The notes beneath the pieces were generated by a model. It was given only the letters and a program-made list of their open reading frames with translations. It was not told where the DNA came from and ran no database searches. The position numbers were made by a program, and so were the translations under genes. A stretch of DNA of 64,000 bases. Origin: Annulohypoxylon bovei var. microspora. Taxonomy: Eukaryota; Ascomycota; Sordariomycetes; Xylariales; Hypoxylaceae. The stretch covers positions 62,001 through 126,000 of the forward strand of contig MU405219.1 of the NCBI GenBank assembly GCA_022836615.1. Direction: 5' to 3'. Shown here in pieces: positions 24,935 to 36,149 of the stretch. The first letter of the stretch is position 1; every line of letters starts with the position of its first letter.

Positions 24935-25798
24935 ATGGATCAGATAGCCCTCAACCACGAGGCCTCAGCCGGCGACACACATAAGCAATTAGTGTCGTCG
25001 CTGCCTCCGGAGGTCGTACAATGTCTCGAAAACGCCCGTTTCGTGAGTCTACGGCCCCCACCCCCGCTCACCCGCTTGTCCGCATTGAAACCCCGGCCGC
25101 TGACAGGGTCCGGAGTAGCTTCACCTGGCAACATGCACCGATAACCAGCCGCACGTCTCGTTGATGAATTATACCTACCTCCCCTCCTCACAGTACTCTT
25201 CCGCGCCGGTTATCGTGATGACGACGAACCCCTCGTCGAAGAAGACCAACAACCTAGTCGTCAACCCCAACGTCTCGTTATTAGTCCACGACTGTGAGGG
25301 CCGCCAATAGTCCCATCCTATAAAACGTAGAACTATACGTAGATATCTAGGAGGCATACTAACGGCATGTCAGGGGTCTCGCATAGACCACCAACCCAAG
25401 GCCGGCGGATGTCCGGCGGATCCCCTGGGCCCGAACATAGATCGAGCCTGGCGTCGCTGCTGCTGAACCTCAACACGAGCGCCATATCGAGCATCAGCGC
25501 GACCATCAACGGCACGGCGGAGCTGGTGGCGCGCGGATCGGACGAGGAGACTTTTTACCGCGGCCAGCATCTCGAGAACAACACGTTCGACTCGGAGGGC
25601 GGCGTCGGCGTGTTCAACGGCGGTAGCAGCGAACAGGTGCCGGAGGACGGGGGCCGCGAGTGCTTCGTCGCCGGCGAGGAGGTCAGGGTTATACTCGTGC
25701 ATATTAAGGACATAAGGACGAGCGATTGGAAGGGAAGCGTCAAGGATTGGGTCCTAGTGTCGGACGATGGCGCGGCGAGTGTGAATGGCGTGAGATGA
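24935..25798 (+). CDS. Pyridoxamine 5'-phosphate oxidase-like flavoprotein
   Basis: Three exons: 24935-25042, 25119-25293 and 25374-25798 (235 residues). The opening SLPPEVVQCLENARF, then LHLATCTDNQPHVSLMNYTYL and KKTNNLVVNPNVSLLVHDW, is the FMN-binding split-barrel fold of the fungal PNPOx-like family that includes yeast YLR456W and YPR172W. Those proteins bind FMN but have no proven PNP oxidase activity, so pyridoxal phosphate synthesis should not be assumed. Exon 3 carries the family block WVSHRPPTQGRRMSGGSPGP and a C-terminal domain ending KDWVLVSDDGA. The second intron has a textbook ACTAAC branch point. Likely cytosolic or nuclear; no targeting signal visible. Gene model and family are firm, biochemical role unknown. 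Confidence 0.9.
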
Positions 25799-26146
25799 GT
25801 TTGTCGATGTGGATGATTAACCTGCCGATGAAAAGTTTGGTCGAGTTCTGCAGGGCGCTAGGTAGAGTGCCCCTGTCTAAATTGCTGTCTAATCCGTTGT
25901 GCGAGATCTATTCCATGTAGGTACTATGCGATAATAAAAAGGCAATTAATTATGAAGCATTGAGCTTAGACACGGTTGTCTGAATTCCGAACTTTTTATT
26001 ATACATACGCTGACTTATTTACAAAGACTTGAATCCATTGATATAAAACGCTTATGCCTGATAGCTCATTTTCGGTCCAGCACTAGCAAAAACCATGACT
26101 GCTTTATACTTGTTTATGCATAGGGGCTCCTCCACGAGGAACGCTC
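25799..26146. other. Convergent 3' spacer
   Basis: About 350 bp between the 3' ends of two convergent genes, moderately AT-rich, with an AATAAA-like word near 25933 that may serve polyadenylation of the plus-strand gene. Nothing else seen. Confidence 0.4.
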
Positions 26147-26794
26147 TCACTCACTACCCCTTTTCCTTTTCCCACTAGCATTGGCGACATCGGGGAATTT
26201 ACTGGTTGATTTGTTTTGCCCTTGGTCCGTTTGCAAACCCGATTTTCGAAGCCGGCGCAAGAAGTTCTTCTCTTGTAGGTCTATTCCGGAAATGCCAAAA
26301 ACCGATTGGTATAGAGGAGCCATATCGAGTGGCCCATATGGTCGAGCGTCGCCGCTTGCTTTTCGCTTTTCTAAGAAAGCGGCGAAGTGGGCCTGTAACA
26401 TCTCTTCGATGGTTTGTGTCTGTGGTTGAGATTCCACTACCGCTTTTTCTTCGTGATCGACTTTATGTTCGGAGTTCTGAGCGAAGTACGGACCATCGAT
26501 ATATTCGTTAAATTCGGTGTATGTATCAACGATAGCTCCTTTGACGCGCGTGGCCTCTTCCGGTGTAAAATAGGGGGCGCCGATGTAAAGGGGGTCGAGT
26601 GTTAGGGATATTCGTCCCTGTGCGCCAGGATTGGTGCTGATAGTTCTGAAATCGTGTAAGAGAACGCGGATTTTGTAACCAAGGTTCGAATCAGCTACAA
26701 CGGTTGAAGCTTTTACCGGTAATTCATTTTGAGGTTGTGTCGTTTCTACTGCTGATGATGGTGACGACTTTAACCTTTTCTTTTCGCCAGCCAT
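26147..26794 (-). CDS. Conserved hypothetical protein, nuclear-like
   Basis: An intronless 215-residue ORF that I do not recognise. It opens with a basic stretch (MAGEKKRLK), then a Ser/Thr/Gln-rich linker. A compact segment at about 37-98 contains LGYKIRVLLHDFRTISTN, PLYIGAPYFTPEEATRVKGA and TYTEFNEYIDGPYF. An acidic/Gln stretch follows, then a helical region (IEEMLQAHFAAFLEKRKASG), and it ends in a basic tail (SGKRKRGSE) that could be a nuclear localisation signal. No catalytic motif, signal peptide or membrane span. Balanced codon use, two structured segments and a clean start support a real gene. It converges with the PNPOx-like gene. Confidence 0.7.
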   Translation of the reverse strand: MAGEKKRLKSSPSSAVETTQPQNELPVKASTVVADSNLGYKIRVLLHDFRTISTNPGAQGRISLTLDPLYIGAPYFTPEEATRVKGAIVDTYTEFNEYIDGPYFAQNSEHKVDHEEKAVVESQPQTQTIEEMLQAHFAAFLEKRKASGDARPYGPLDMAPLYQSVFGISGIDLQEKNFLRRLRKSGLQTDQGQNKSTSKFPDVANASGKRKRGSE

Positions 26795-27452
26795 ATTTAT
26801 GAGGAATTCTAGTTAAGAAGCTGATGATGAGATACGGAAGATTGGGGCTTGGAAGAAACGAAAGAAGCTGAAAGATGTTGATCTATTAGGGGTTTTTACA
26901 GATAATATTCTAAGAACTAAACGCCTTATGCGATGCTTCTAGACTTGGAGATATGGATGCAAAGTCTAACTTTAAATGCTATATATATATATGTACCCAG
27001 TATCGCAACTACCCTACATGTGTTAAACAACGGATACTAAAGGTGTACCCGGGGTATATGCACCTCCCATGATCTCGCCCCCCCTATTCGAAGCGGTATA
27101 AGAACTACATTAGGATAAAGGGAGCATATGTTGAAGTCTCTAAGGCTTAGATACCCAGATCCGATATTTTGGCCGCTAAGCATCTCCGTTGCCACTTAGA
27201 GAATTAACTTATGCGCTGATTTGCTAGGGCAATTTCATTTAGGGGAAACATGATGTGTGATAACGTGACGAAGACCTGTTTCTTTATCTTTCTCATTTCA
27301 TCGTACATAATGCTTGAATGTCTTTGTAGACATAAATCTAAGCTGACCGTAATACACTCTCTATTCTTCGAAGGTATATCAAAGCCAGAGTCTACCTGCT
27401 TTCCAATATATACATGCCAGGTAGGGCAGCGAGTTCGGTAGATATGTCGCGT
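26795..27452. other. Gene-free stretch
   Basis: About 660 bp upstream of the hypothetical protein and downstream of bS16m, both on minus. Contains a short TA dinucleotide run near 26980. No gene seen. Confidence 0.5.
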
Positions 27453-28069
27453 TTATGAAGAGCTTACTCCTATACTATCTCTAGTAGAAGAAAGGGTACC
27501 CCTTTTCGCAATGTCATGATCACGCAGTAGGTTTCGAGGCGCCATTAAATGTCTTATATACACAAGCATACTGAGATTATCATTGCGCTGCTTGCGGTTT
27601 GGAGTCTGGCCGGGTCTGGCCCGGCAGGAGTGGTGGTGTTCGAGGATCGGTATTTCGATATTTTGGTTCCACGATTCCCAGCTGAATTTTCTGTTAGTGC
27701 AAAGAAGACCAATCCGAGTCGAGACATTCCGTACCATTGCCAAAAGCCTCCAAACTGTATCTGTGGGTTGCGCTCCGACACCAATCCAGTACTTGGTTCT
27801 TAACGTATCCAGCTTGATATCTTTATGTAATTTTCCCGAGTTATCGTATGGATCGGGCTTCGGAATAGGATCGTATGTGCCAATTACCTCGAGTGGCCTG
27901 TCGTTTCTCGCTGTTCTATATTGGTTGAGATATGGTTAGTTTCTGGCCTGGAATTGATTGGTGAAATTGGCAAAATGTTTCGTAGAGCTAACCTTGCGTG
28001 AGCAACTACTATATTGTAAAAGGGAGAATTCCTGCGCCCGAATCGCGCCAATCGAATCTTTACGACCAT
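27453..28069 (-). CDS. MRPS16: Mitochondrial ribosomal protein bS16m
   Basis: Two exons: 28069-27993 and 27915-27453 (179 residues). Small-subunit protein of the mitochondrial ribosome. MVVKIRLARFGRRNSPFYNI at the N-terminus, then HARTARNDRPLEVIGTYDP and NSGKLHKDIKLDTLRTKYWI, are diagnostic of the S16 family. As in yeast and Neurospora the domain begins at residue 1 with no classical presequence. The S16 fold is complete by about residue 105 (MVRNVSTRIGLL). The remaining roughly 75 residues (Asn/Arg/His-rich) match nothing I know and may be a lineage-specific extension or an unspliced 3' intron. Divergent from the NAD(P)HX epimerase gene over 378 bp. Confidence 0.9.
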
Positions 28070-28447
28070 AGTGAGTTTGATAAGTAGTTGTTTTGCGAAA
28101 GTCCGACCCCAATGATGTGAGAGTTAAAAATAATCCATGTATCGCGTTAAATCAATTTGAATGTTCGCACTTGCTTCGCATCTCCAATTGCCCAGATTCA
28201 ATAATTTTGACGGATATGGGGACTATTTTCTCCGCTCTACCCAATCGGTGGAGCTCCACCAACTTAGTCAGCAATCGTATGGCACTTACACCACTTACAC
28301 CAGTGATGTCAGTCGATGAACTAAACTATATACAACCTGGAACATCCCCCAAATCTTCCTAAAGAACTTTTATTAATTTATCTCTTCATACTGCATACTG
28401 CATACTTCATAATTGTCTTTATGTGAAATTCTAATATCCAAAAAACA
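28070..28447. promoter_or_regulatory. Divergent promoter region, MRPS16 / NAD(P)HX epimerase
   Basis: A 378-bp spacer between two start codons on opposite strands. The centre holds a tandem CACTTACAC doublet (about 28284-28300). No recognised factor site. Confidence 0.35.
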
Positions 28448-29735
28448 ATGGCATTGAAGGTAAGCTGTTTAAATGTACATCTCATATAAGAAATATGGAA
28501 TTGTGCCAAGACCATAACTGCAGAGCAGAGATTGACATCATCATAGACCTTGTCGGCGAAAGCCGCTGCGGCGTTGGATAAAGAACTCATGAGTACCGGG
28601 GCTTTTTCGATTGATCAACTAATGGAGCTTGCTGGATTGTCAGTCTCGCAAGTTGGTGCGTTTTAAATTCGATTATTTGGCTCTCAACAACTATTTAACC
28701 GCCATCTCTATTAAGTTTATCGAGTTTGTCCCCCGAACAGAGGCAATCGAGTGCTTGTAGCTTGCGGTCCTGGTAATAATGGTGCGCCAATTTATTCAGC
28801 TACAGTCACATGGACTTTCTAATGGATCGAAGGTGGTGATGGGCTCGTTGCAGCTCGTCACCTTCGCCATTATGGATATTCGCCAACCGTCTACTATCCG
28901 AAACGGAGTAAGAATGAGCTCTATCAGGTATGTTAGCCACCCGGATGCTATTCTAAATACCTCCTTAATACTGGAGCACAGCCTTACAATTATCCACCCG
29001 TATCCTCTAACCCAGTCAAGTCTTTGACTAGAGCACAATGCCCCTGATGAACAATTCTAGTCGTCCTGTCCCATTGACTACCCCTTTGTTAGGCCCGTCT
29101 ATTTTTCTCCCAAGTCATGAATCGCTTTGCCTGTATATCACGCTTCCCAATTCGGCTAATACAATTAAACGCTCGAGATACTGATCATTATCGTCCCCAC
29201 AGCGACTTGCTAAGCAGCTAGAAGACCTTGAGGTGCCGTTTGTGGATGATTTCCCAACAGCTATAAAGTCGGCGGACCACATCGTGGATGCGGTTTTTGG
29301 TATGTTATGCCGTCGCATTTTGAAGGTAAAAGGACTCATCCGGAAAAAGGCTTTAGCTTCTCCGGTGAAGTTCGCGAACCCTTCCCGGTTGTGATCCAAG
29401 CTATGGAGGACACAATACTTCCCGTGACATCCGTTGATGCACCGTCCTCCTGGAATATTGAAACCGGACCGCCCGGGTCCGGTTTGGGCAGCAAATTTAA
29501 CCCTGACTACTTAATCAGCCTAACAGCTCCTAAGCCTTTGGTTAAGTACTTCAGAGGCCGTCATTTTATAGGCGGCCGGTGAGTATCTTCTCGTGAACTC
29601 GAAAAACCGTCTAGCGGCTGACGTACCGGTAGCTTTGTTTCCCCGGCTATCGCCAAGAAGTATGACTTCGAGGTCCCCGAGTACCAAGGAATTGACCAGA
29701 TTGTCGAGGTCGGTACTGGAGGAGAGAAGCTATAA
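28448..29735 (+). CDS. NNR1: NAD(P)H-hydrate epimerase (YjeF_N family)
   Basis: Seven exons: 28448-28459, 28547-28655, 28716-28781, 28833-28927, 29203-29299, 29350-29578 and 29633-29735 (236 residues). It interconverts R and S forms of hydrated NAD(P)H so the companion dehydratase can repair them. Signatures in order: AAALDKELMSTGAFSIDQLM, LAGLSVSQVVYRV, VLVACGPGNNGGDGLVAARH, YYPKRSKNELYQ, FVDDFPTAIKSADHIVDAVF, TSVDAPSSWNIETGPP and LTAPKPLVKYF. The first exon is just 12 nt (Met-Ala-Leu-Lys) before GTAAGC. Two donors are GTGCG-type, and the fourth intron is 275 nt, far above the local norm. All splice phases are consistent and the stop follows the family's usual C-terminus. No obvious presequence, so the cytosol is likely. 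Gene finders could easily break this model. Confidence 0.92.
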
Positions 29736-32700
29736 TGACAGAGATTCGGTCGTATGGAAATCGCTCGGGTTGGAAGTATCGAATTGTCGCGGGAGTAACC
29801 CCCCTGTTGGGTTAACTGACACAGCAGCCCCCGGTGCGACTGAAAGGACAAACTGGACTGGGACATCTTCCTTCTTGCATGTCTTCGCTCTGTTCAGTTA
29901 TTCCCCTAGGGCAACGTAGCAGCGGAGGATGGTAATTTTTGCAGAATTCGACATAGATGAGATATTGCTTCCCGCAAACAGGGCATTCCGCGGCGTGCTC
30001 AGTGCACATTAAAGTTGCAGGATGGCTCTTTGCTCTGAATTGCAAAGAACACGATATTATGGAATCGTCCCTGGAAGGACGAATGTCTCGACGACAACTG
30101 TTGATTTGGCATACCATCCGTATAAACGTGGCTTAGTAGATGTGGGTGTGGCTTTCGAGTCTGATATAGGCCGGAACACACGCCCATAAGAGTATTGTAA
30201 CACGACCGCTAGAATCGCCACCGCCGGACCTAAAAAGCACATTTGACCACTGATGTTCTGCTGATGAAACTTGCTGTGGCGATTGCAGGGCACGGGGATG
30301 CTAACGGACGACCCCCCGAGAAATTGTACAAGAAAGAGACTTCTCATTTCTGTTTGCTCTAACAATTCCCATTGACTGCCTACCTCTTAATTTTTATTTT
30401 ATTTTTGTGCTTGTCTAATCCAGCATTCAGCTTTAGGTAAATGGGGGCAGGTATAGCTACTTGCTCTGTAGAGAACCGGAGCTTTTGCTCCCTCGAGCAT
30501 GTGATAGGTCAATACGGATCTGCGGCGCTTACCTTGTTAGTCGTGCCAGACGAAGGGCACATTTTCGCACATTTCCCTCGGTCTCCGGCTACAGTCAGGT
30601 GATTCTCCTGGATTCTAGAGCAATTTCACCGATCTTCCACGCTACATGAAGGGCTATCAATCGGGAACGGGCTCGTGAACAGAAAAAAACTATTAATCGA
30701 AAGTTCCAGCGCTGGCATGTTTTTCTGAAATTGACTGATTGATAGCGTCCGGTAGCGGTAACGGAAATACGATCTCTGGTAAGTTCTGGTACATGGTAGT
30801 CTCGAAATATCCATGGCACTTATCTGGGATCGCTATGTCGCTAGTGGCGATCAGCAGAAGGATGCAAGTACTACTACTACAGCCCTATAGGGGCCTATCA
30901 TCGCAAACTAGGGGTGGGTTTCTTTAAGCTCCCACGGTATTTAGGTGCTTAGGTCACTAAGAGAAGGAAAAAGCCAACGGAATTTCTCGCATCTATTACA
31001 GGATACCATCCTATTCGATCATTAGTACCGACACAATGGCGCCGGTGGTGCAAATGAGCTCACCAAGATCATTGATTTTCAAGTCAGTTTAGTTTCCTTT
31101 CCTCGAGACCCTCTCGCCGCTCGCGTGGGAAATAGCAAGGGAAAAAAGGGAGATCGACATGGGACCATCGTTTCGAGAACGATCAAAATCCCACACTTGC
31201 CTCGGAACCGTTCCCACACAACCACAAACCACAGCACTCCCCACGATCCGCATTACATATACATAGATACGTAGTAGATGGATGCATATTGCTACAAGGT
31301 GTGCGTAATTCCTCTTGCCTACTTATGTATGTATGTATGTAGATACTGCTGGTAGCCTACCCACTCTACCACTCTGCATGTTTTTCATTTATTACCAATC
31401 CATCCTCATCGTATTGGCCTGAAACCAAGGAGTACATAAGCTTAATGCCCAAGCCGCCGACTGCAACAGTGAAGCTTGGTCAAGTCCCGCCTTTCCGCTC
31501 CTAGGCACGGACGGGATACTAACCCTACAGCGGTACGAACCGGTCGGGATATGCCAAGCTAGGGGCATTTCACTGGTTCGGATAGATATGTAAACAACAG
31601 ACGTCGCAAATGTTCACCACTTTTAATCGACCGCAACTCTTCCTCCTAGGCATATTGCTAGGAATAAAACACTTCACTTTCATGCGAAATCGCTAGCATC
31701 GAGGTTGCTAGAAACAAATATTGGTTGTGGGTATAGTATTACTCTGTACGCTTTATCACTTCGATCTCTGTGGCCTAGTGTTACTTACCAGGTACCCAGG
31801 TAGTTACGAATTCCGTCATTATGTATCCCATTATGCCCATAGTATTTGTTTTCCTCGATGGATTGGGTTATTAAATTGCTACTACATATGTACATATCTC
31901 CACGGATAGTCGCCTATGGAGGCTAATCCAGCCCCTTGGGTCTCCCGTCTTAATCGGTGAGTATAGTATGGATTGTACTACCTATTAAACGTCATTAGGG
32001 TCCGGAAGAAGCTCCAGCATATGCTATTGGCAATCAACGGTATGCGATCTAGAATTTTAGGAGATTGATAAACCGTGAACCTTGACGATCCGAACCGATA
32101 TCGACGAATATTTGGCTAAACTTAGAAACCATACCTGCGGGACTATACGTACATACGGCCTTAGCGACTTCACATGAGGTCGATTATACGTGTTTTTTCA
32201 TCAACATTAGAACGTGGGAAATATATTTACAGTCGCCACCGTCGAGTTCTACATGGATATCGTCATGCCGGTAGTGATAGGCAATGCATACGGCAAGAGG
32301 TACATACATTAGTTACTGTACCTACCTATGTATGTATTCCGGTATCCTACAACTACGAGTCTTCAATGGACAAGATGAAAGTCGATGCAAGGAACAGCAT
32401 CACATGTCGTGTTTTCCCATCAGTCGCACGATAACGATCATCGCCGACGATCACGGCTTTTTATGGACGTAGTTAGCTTGCTTAGCCACAGGTCCATTAG
32501 GGAACCAGGTACATCCCAGCTGACAGAAGCAGCCTCAAGCTTCTAGTGAACCCGCCAGTCTCCGCTCGGAGCGAACTACACCCGCCGATCCGCCGCTGAC
32601 GCCGTTGGACGAATTCGGGGAAAGCTTTCGGGAAGGTTCGCCACCCTTCTCGCAATTATTGGCAATTGTCAATCAATGATGATTTACGGTGCATGAGCCA

Positions 32701-33823
32701 CGCAACACCGCCACAATTGTGGCTGGAGCTACCCCCTGACCTATCATCACATGATCTCTATTTCTTGGCTTAATCCAACTTCATATATCTCCTTTCTTTG
32801 GCCGTCCACCATTCTTTTCGCCACCCCTACAAATTGCGATGACCGCTCGTCGCGAAGGTATGGGACTCGCTTGGAAATTCCTAGAACGTCCCATGTAATA
32901 TGGACTTGTCACGAGCTAGCTAACACGGATACGAAGGTCCAGTTAGCAGCCACCTCCTTCAGGTGTACACTGGTCGTACTGGCTGACCCTGGACGATATC
33001 TCGTCGGTGACGAGGGCCCGGACTCAGGCCATTCACGGCATGGCCGTTGATCTTTTGCCTCGACAACGAGACCGGGCCTCGTAATCACGCTACCTTGTTT
33101 CAGATGACCGCGTCTCTAGGTCGTGGGACAGCCCTATTCTGGCCCAATGCCTAACGCGCCCCGCGCGCCTTTGACATGTGTCTGATGCTGGGATGTAGGA
33201 GCGATGCAGGAGGGATAGCACGGGGCTGGGGTTTGCTCACCGCTGCCGTACACGTGTTATATTCGCCTCTATCTTCGAACGGCATTTCGGTGCCGCTGCC
33301 GGGGGGGTTTTCGCGTTGGACCGCTGCGCTGTTACCTAGGTGTGCCGGATGGGTAACGTTCGTCTGATGCCTTGATGAAACGCTGTTCTTATTTGCAGAC
33401 TATAGGATAGGACTAGGGACGAGGGCATACACATCGTGTAAGAGATCAGATGTTGCTCGCTTACCTTGGTAATAGTCACGGTGAGTCATACTGCTACGTG
33501 GGTCTGTGGTTAAGGATAGAACATATCTATGACGAGTCGATATCTTGTATCAGGCGATTGTGTTTTGGGCTTTCATAATATCGATTAAACTAACTCCGAA
33601 TACCCTAGCAGGCGAGGTCGAAGTAGAAACAGTGTCATGTTCGACTGACTATCGCGTAGCTCTTTCGATAGTCGGTACGAAACGACGCGCGGAAATGAAA
33701 TATCATCAAAGTCATAGCACGATCCCACCAGCAAAACTAGGTAGCGTCGCCACATCCCATGCCCTAACCGTCAAAATCTCCCAATTCCATTTTGATCCCG
33801 CATTCCAGGCACACTGGGAACAG
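29736..33823. other. Gene-free stretch of about 4 kb
   Basis: Only short, overlapping, motif-free ORFs on both strands. 31.25-31.35 kb carries a TATG/TACG microsatellite. An ORF at 33545-33829 (+) begins with a hydrophobic stretch but ends inside the 3' end of the opposite gene and is not supported. No RNA gene or transposon protein recognised. Confidence 0.45.
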
Positions 33824-34501
33824 TCATAGTAAACCGCTAGGACCCAAATCCCATTTCTTCGCAACCCTCTGCTTCCCCCAATACACCATGGGTTTGGGGG
33901 GACGAGGGGCTTTGCGGGAGTAGATGGGGCCTTTGCCGCGGCTCTTCTCGCGGAGAAGTTTCATGCTTGCCTCACTGTAATCGCGAACGATGTCCTCGCG
34001 TTTTCTGTCTCCAATGACGGACGGCGGGAGTTCCGCGACTATGGCAGTCCAGGAGTCATTAAACTAAAGGGAGTCGTTAGTCTCTTCTTCTCTGCTCACC
34101 CCACCCCCACATTACATTCATAGCATTTCACCAGCGCGTCAAAGTTCCGTATCACTTACGATTCTGTGTTCGTTATACTTGAGCGGATCGTGGCCGTATG
34201 TCATCATGCCCCTGCCGCGCTTCTCGTAGAACTCGAGGTACAGCCGCAGCTTGGCCATCTGGCGCGTCTTCCACTCCCACGGGACGTCGGCCATGCGGTC
34301 CTCGTAAACCGCGGCCTCCGAGGGTTGCAGATCTAGCGGGTAGAACAGGTGCGGCGGCGGCTCGAGGTCGGTGCCGGCCGCGAAGGCGAAGGTCGCGTTT
34401 ATGGCGGCTTCGGCGAGGCGCGAGCCTTCCGGGAAGACCCGAAGCTTCTCCGGGAGCGGCGGAAGCTCGACGTGAGGCTCAGGGATAATCGGGATATCCA
34501 T
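33824..34501 (-). CDS. Small conserved basic protein, unknown function
   Basis: Two exons: 34501-34160 and 34063-33824 (193 residues). The intron (96 nt) has a clean GTAAGT donor after HRI and a TTTAG acceptor before FNDSWTAIVAELPP. The first half is Pro-rich and acidic (MDIPIIPEPHVELPPLPEKL) with a helical segment WEWKTRQMAKLRLYLEFYEK. The second is strongly basic, ending YSRKAPRPPKPMVYWGKQRV and KKWDLG. No signal peptide, membrane span or catalytic motif. An acidic helix plus a Lys/Arg/Pro tail recalls small mitochondrial ribosomal or RNA-binding proteins, but I cannot place it in a family. Intron logic and GC-rich coding bias make it a confident gene. Confidence 0.75.
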
Positions 34502-35827
34502 GACGAGAGCGCGTTAGTGGTTTGGTGAGTTGAAGGGAGAAAGTGTTTTGAGGTTGGAGGGATGGATTGTTTTGGTGTTGGAAGATGAATTGTTAAGTGG
34601 AGGGGATGTAAAGGCTACACAACTGGGCAATGGCAATAGGTACCTATTTACTTAGCGTTACGCCCATAGAGACGAGAAAGACAAAAGGAAGCCCTAATGC
34701 ACGATAAGCTAACTCCTAGCAGTTGGCCGAGCCATATATGGTGACACTAGCAACAGCAGTTTCTCCGCAATACCTAGAGTAAGAAGTCGTTGAGACGATG
34801 TTATTTATATCTGGTATTGACCATTTACCTGGGAACGACAATGACTCTACAATAGCAAGCAACTGATGTGGTTCGGAAGTAGATACTTGGTTAAGTGCCA
34901 GGATATAGCCCGCTCTTGGCAGAAGTGTGCGGAAGACTACCTACACTTGGAAGCAATTGATCAGGGGCAGAGCCCCGTATCCACTGGTCACGTGATACAG
35001 CACCTGTATATAGCCAGCCATCGTGGCCTTTTCCCACGATCTTGTCACTTAGCTTCATACATCATACATATCACATAGCCAGCCATAGCTCCTTTAGATG
35101 GCCAGTCACTCGTTCCATATGCCAGTTCTTCACTGATCAGAGATCCTTCGTCATGCTTGTCTCAGTATCCTCAGCCTAGCCGTCGCTGTAGCTGTCGCTG
35201 TATCCAGGTCCCCGGTTGCTGGAGCCCTGCTCCAGAACACAATGTTAAGAGAAGCAGTATAGTGATGAGATTTATGGAGTCATGTGTTCAAGTATGATAT
35301 TACCTGGAAACAAGAGATATTAGAGAGAACACCAGAATACTAGGTATCTAGTGTTAATAACAGCACTCACGTTCAAAACAGTTATCTCTTCTTTATTTTC
35401 TGTTAGTAAAATACTTAAGTATAACTACCTTGATATTACAAGGCCAAGTTAATGCTAACTAATAAATAATAAAAACTGTACAAAGAGCGAGGAGGCAGAA
35501 AACAGAATGATAATGCATGTGCTAAGAGTTTGAATAAGGGTGCAGTCCGTGGTAATCCGGGAACAGTATATGGACAGATATGAGATTGACGGGTTATCAT
35601 GATTACTTAGTATAAGTTGATTTTGCTTAAGTGGCTCAAGGACGTGGTTAATGTAATTATCAATATGATCGACGGAAATACACATAAGAATCAGCACGTC
35701 ACTTGACCAAAAAAAAAACCTTGATTTGAATGCATATAAACAGAGATTATATACCAAAGTAGTGTATTTCAGTACCCAGTGTTCCATTGAGCAAAAGGTT
35801 ATGGTCATGTAAAATCATATAAAAGGA
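34502..35827. other. Gene-free stretch of about 1.3 kb
   Basis: Promoter side of the gene at 33824-34501, then AT-rich DNA (35.3-35.8 kb) with short ORFs biased to Ser, Ile and Leu, typical of chance ORFs. A nine-base A-run lies near 35710. Nothing else seen. Confidence 0.5.
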
Positions 35828-35952
35828 CTCCGAATCGGGGAATCGAACCCCGGGCTTGGCGGATCAGTCGAGTGTTTGTTTCGATATTCAGAAAAATACC
35901 AAATTATACATACAATGAGAGCACCAAATGTTAGCCACTACACCAATTCGGA
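35828..35952 (-). tRNA. tRNA-Glu(CTC) with a 53-nt intron
   Basis: On minus, the 5' acceptor strand TCCGAAT (35952-35946) pairs with ATTCGGA near the 3' end (35835-35829), with G as discriminator. The D arm is GTGTAGTGGCTAACAT. The anticodon stem TGGTG pairs with CGCCA around the loop CTCTCA/C, giving anticodon CTC. The T arm is CGGGGTTCGATTCCCCG, a perfect stem with the expected TTCGATT loop. The mature length is 72 nt. The roughly 53-nt AT-rich insert sits one base after the anticodon, the standard place for nuclear tRNA introns. No CCA is encoded, as expected for a eukaryotic nuclear gene. Confidence 0.93.
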
Positions 35953-36149
35953 CTTGAGCATCTTTTCCAGTTAGGATGAAAGTTTTTCTAAGTAAATTTA
36001 GCTAATATGACCTTTTTTACTAGCGTTTAATCTATATTCGTTAGAGGCGATTGTTGAAAGGTCGATTACGTAACCCAAAATCTTGACAGGTCTTTGAGAC
36101 TCTCATGGAGATTTACTTAGAACTAACACGTCCTCCTTGTTGAGCCTAT

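Noticed and set aside
26181..26511. Plus-strand ORFs inside the hypothetical gene at 26147-26794
   Set aside because: Antisense shadows; the minus frame is longer, intronless and protein-like.
29812..30365. Overlapping minus ORFs downstream of the epimerase gene
   Set aside because: No motif, no splice logic joining them, and Ser/Cys/Arg-rich composition typical of chance ORFs.
33545..33829. 94-residue plus ORF with a signal-peptide-like start
   Set aside because: It runs into the 3' end of the opposite-strand gene, has no leader or conserved motif, and its hydrophobic start is short and interrupted.
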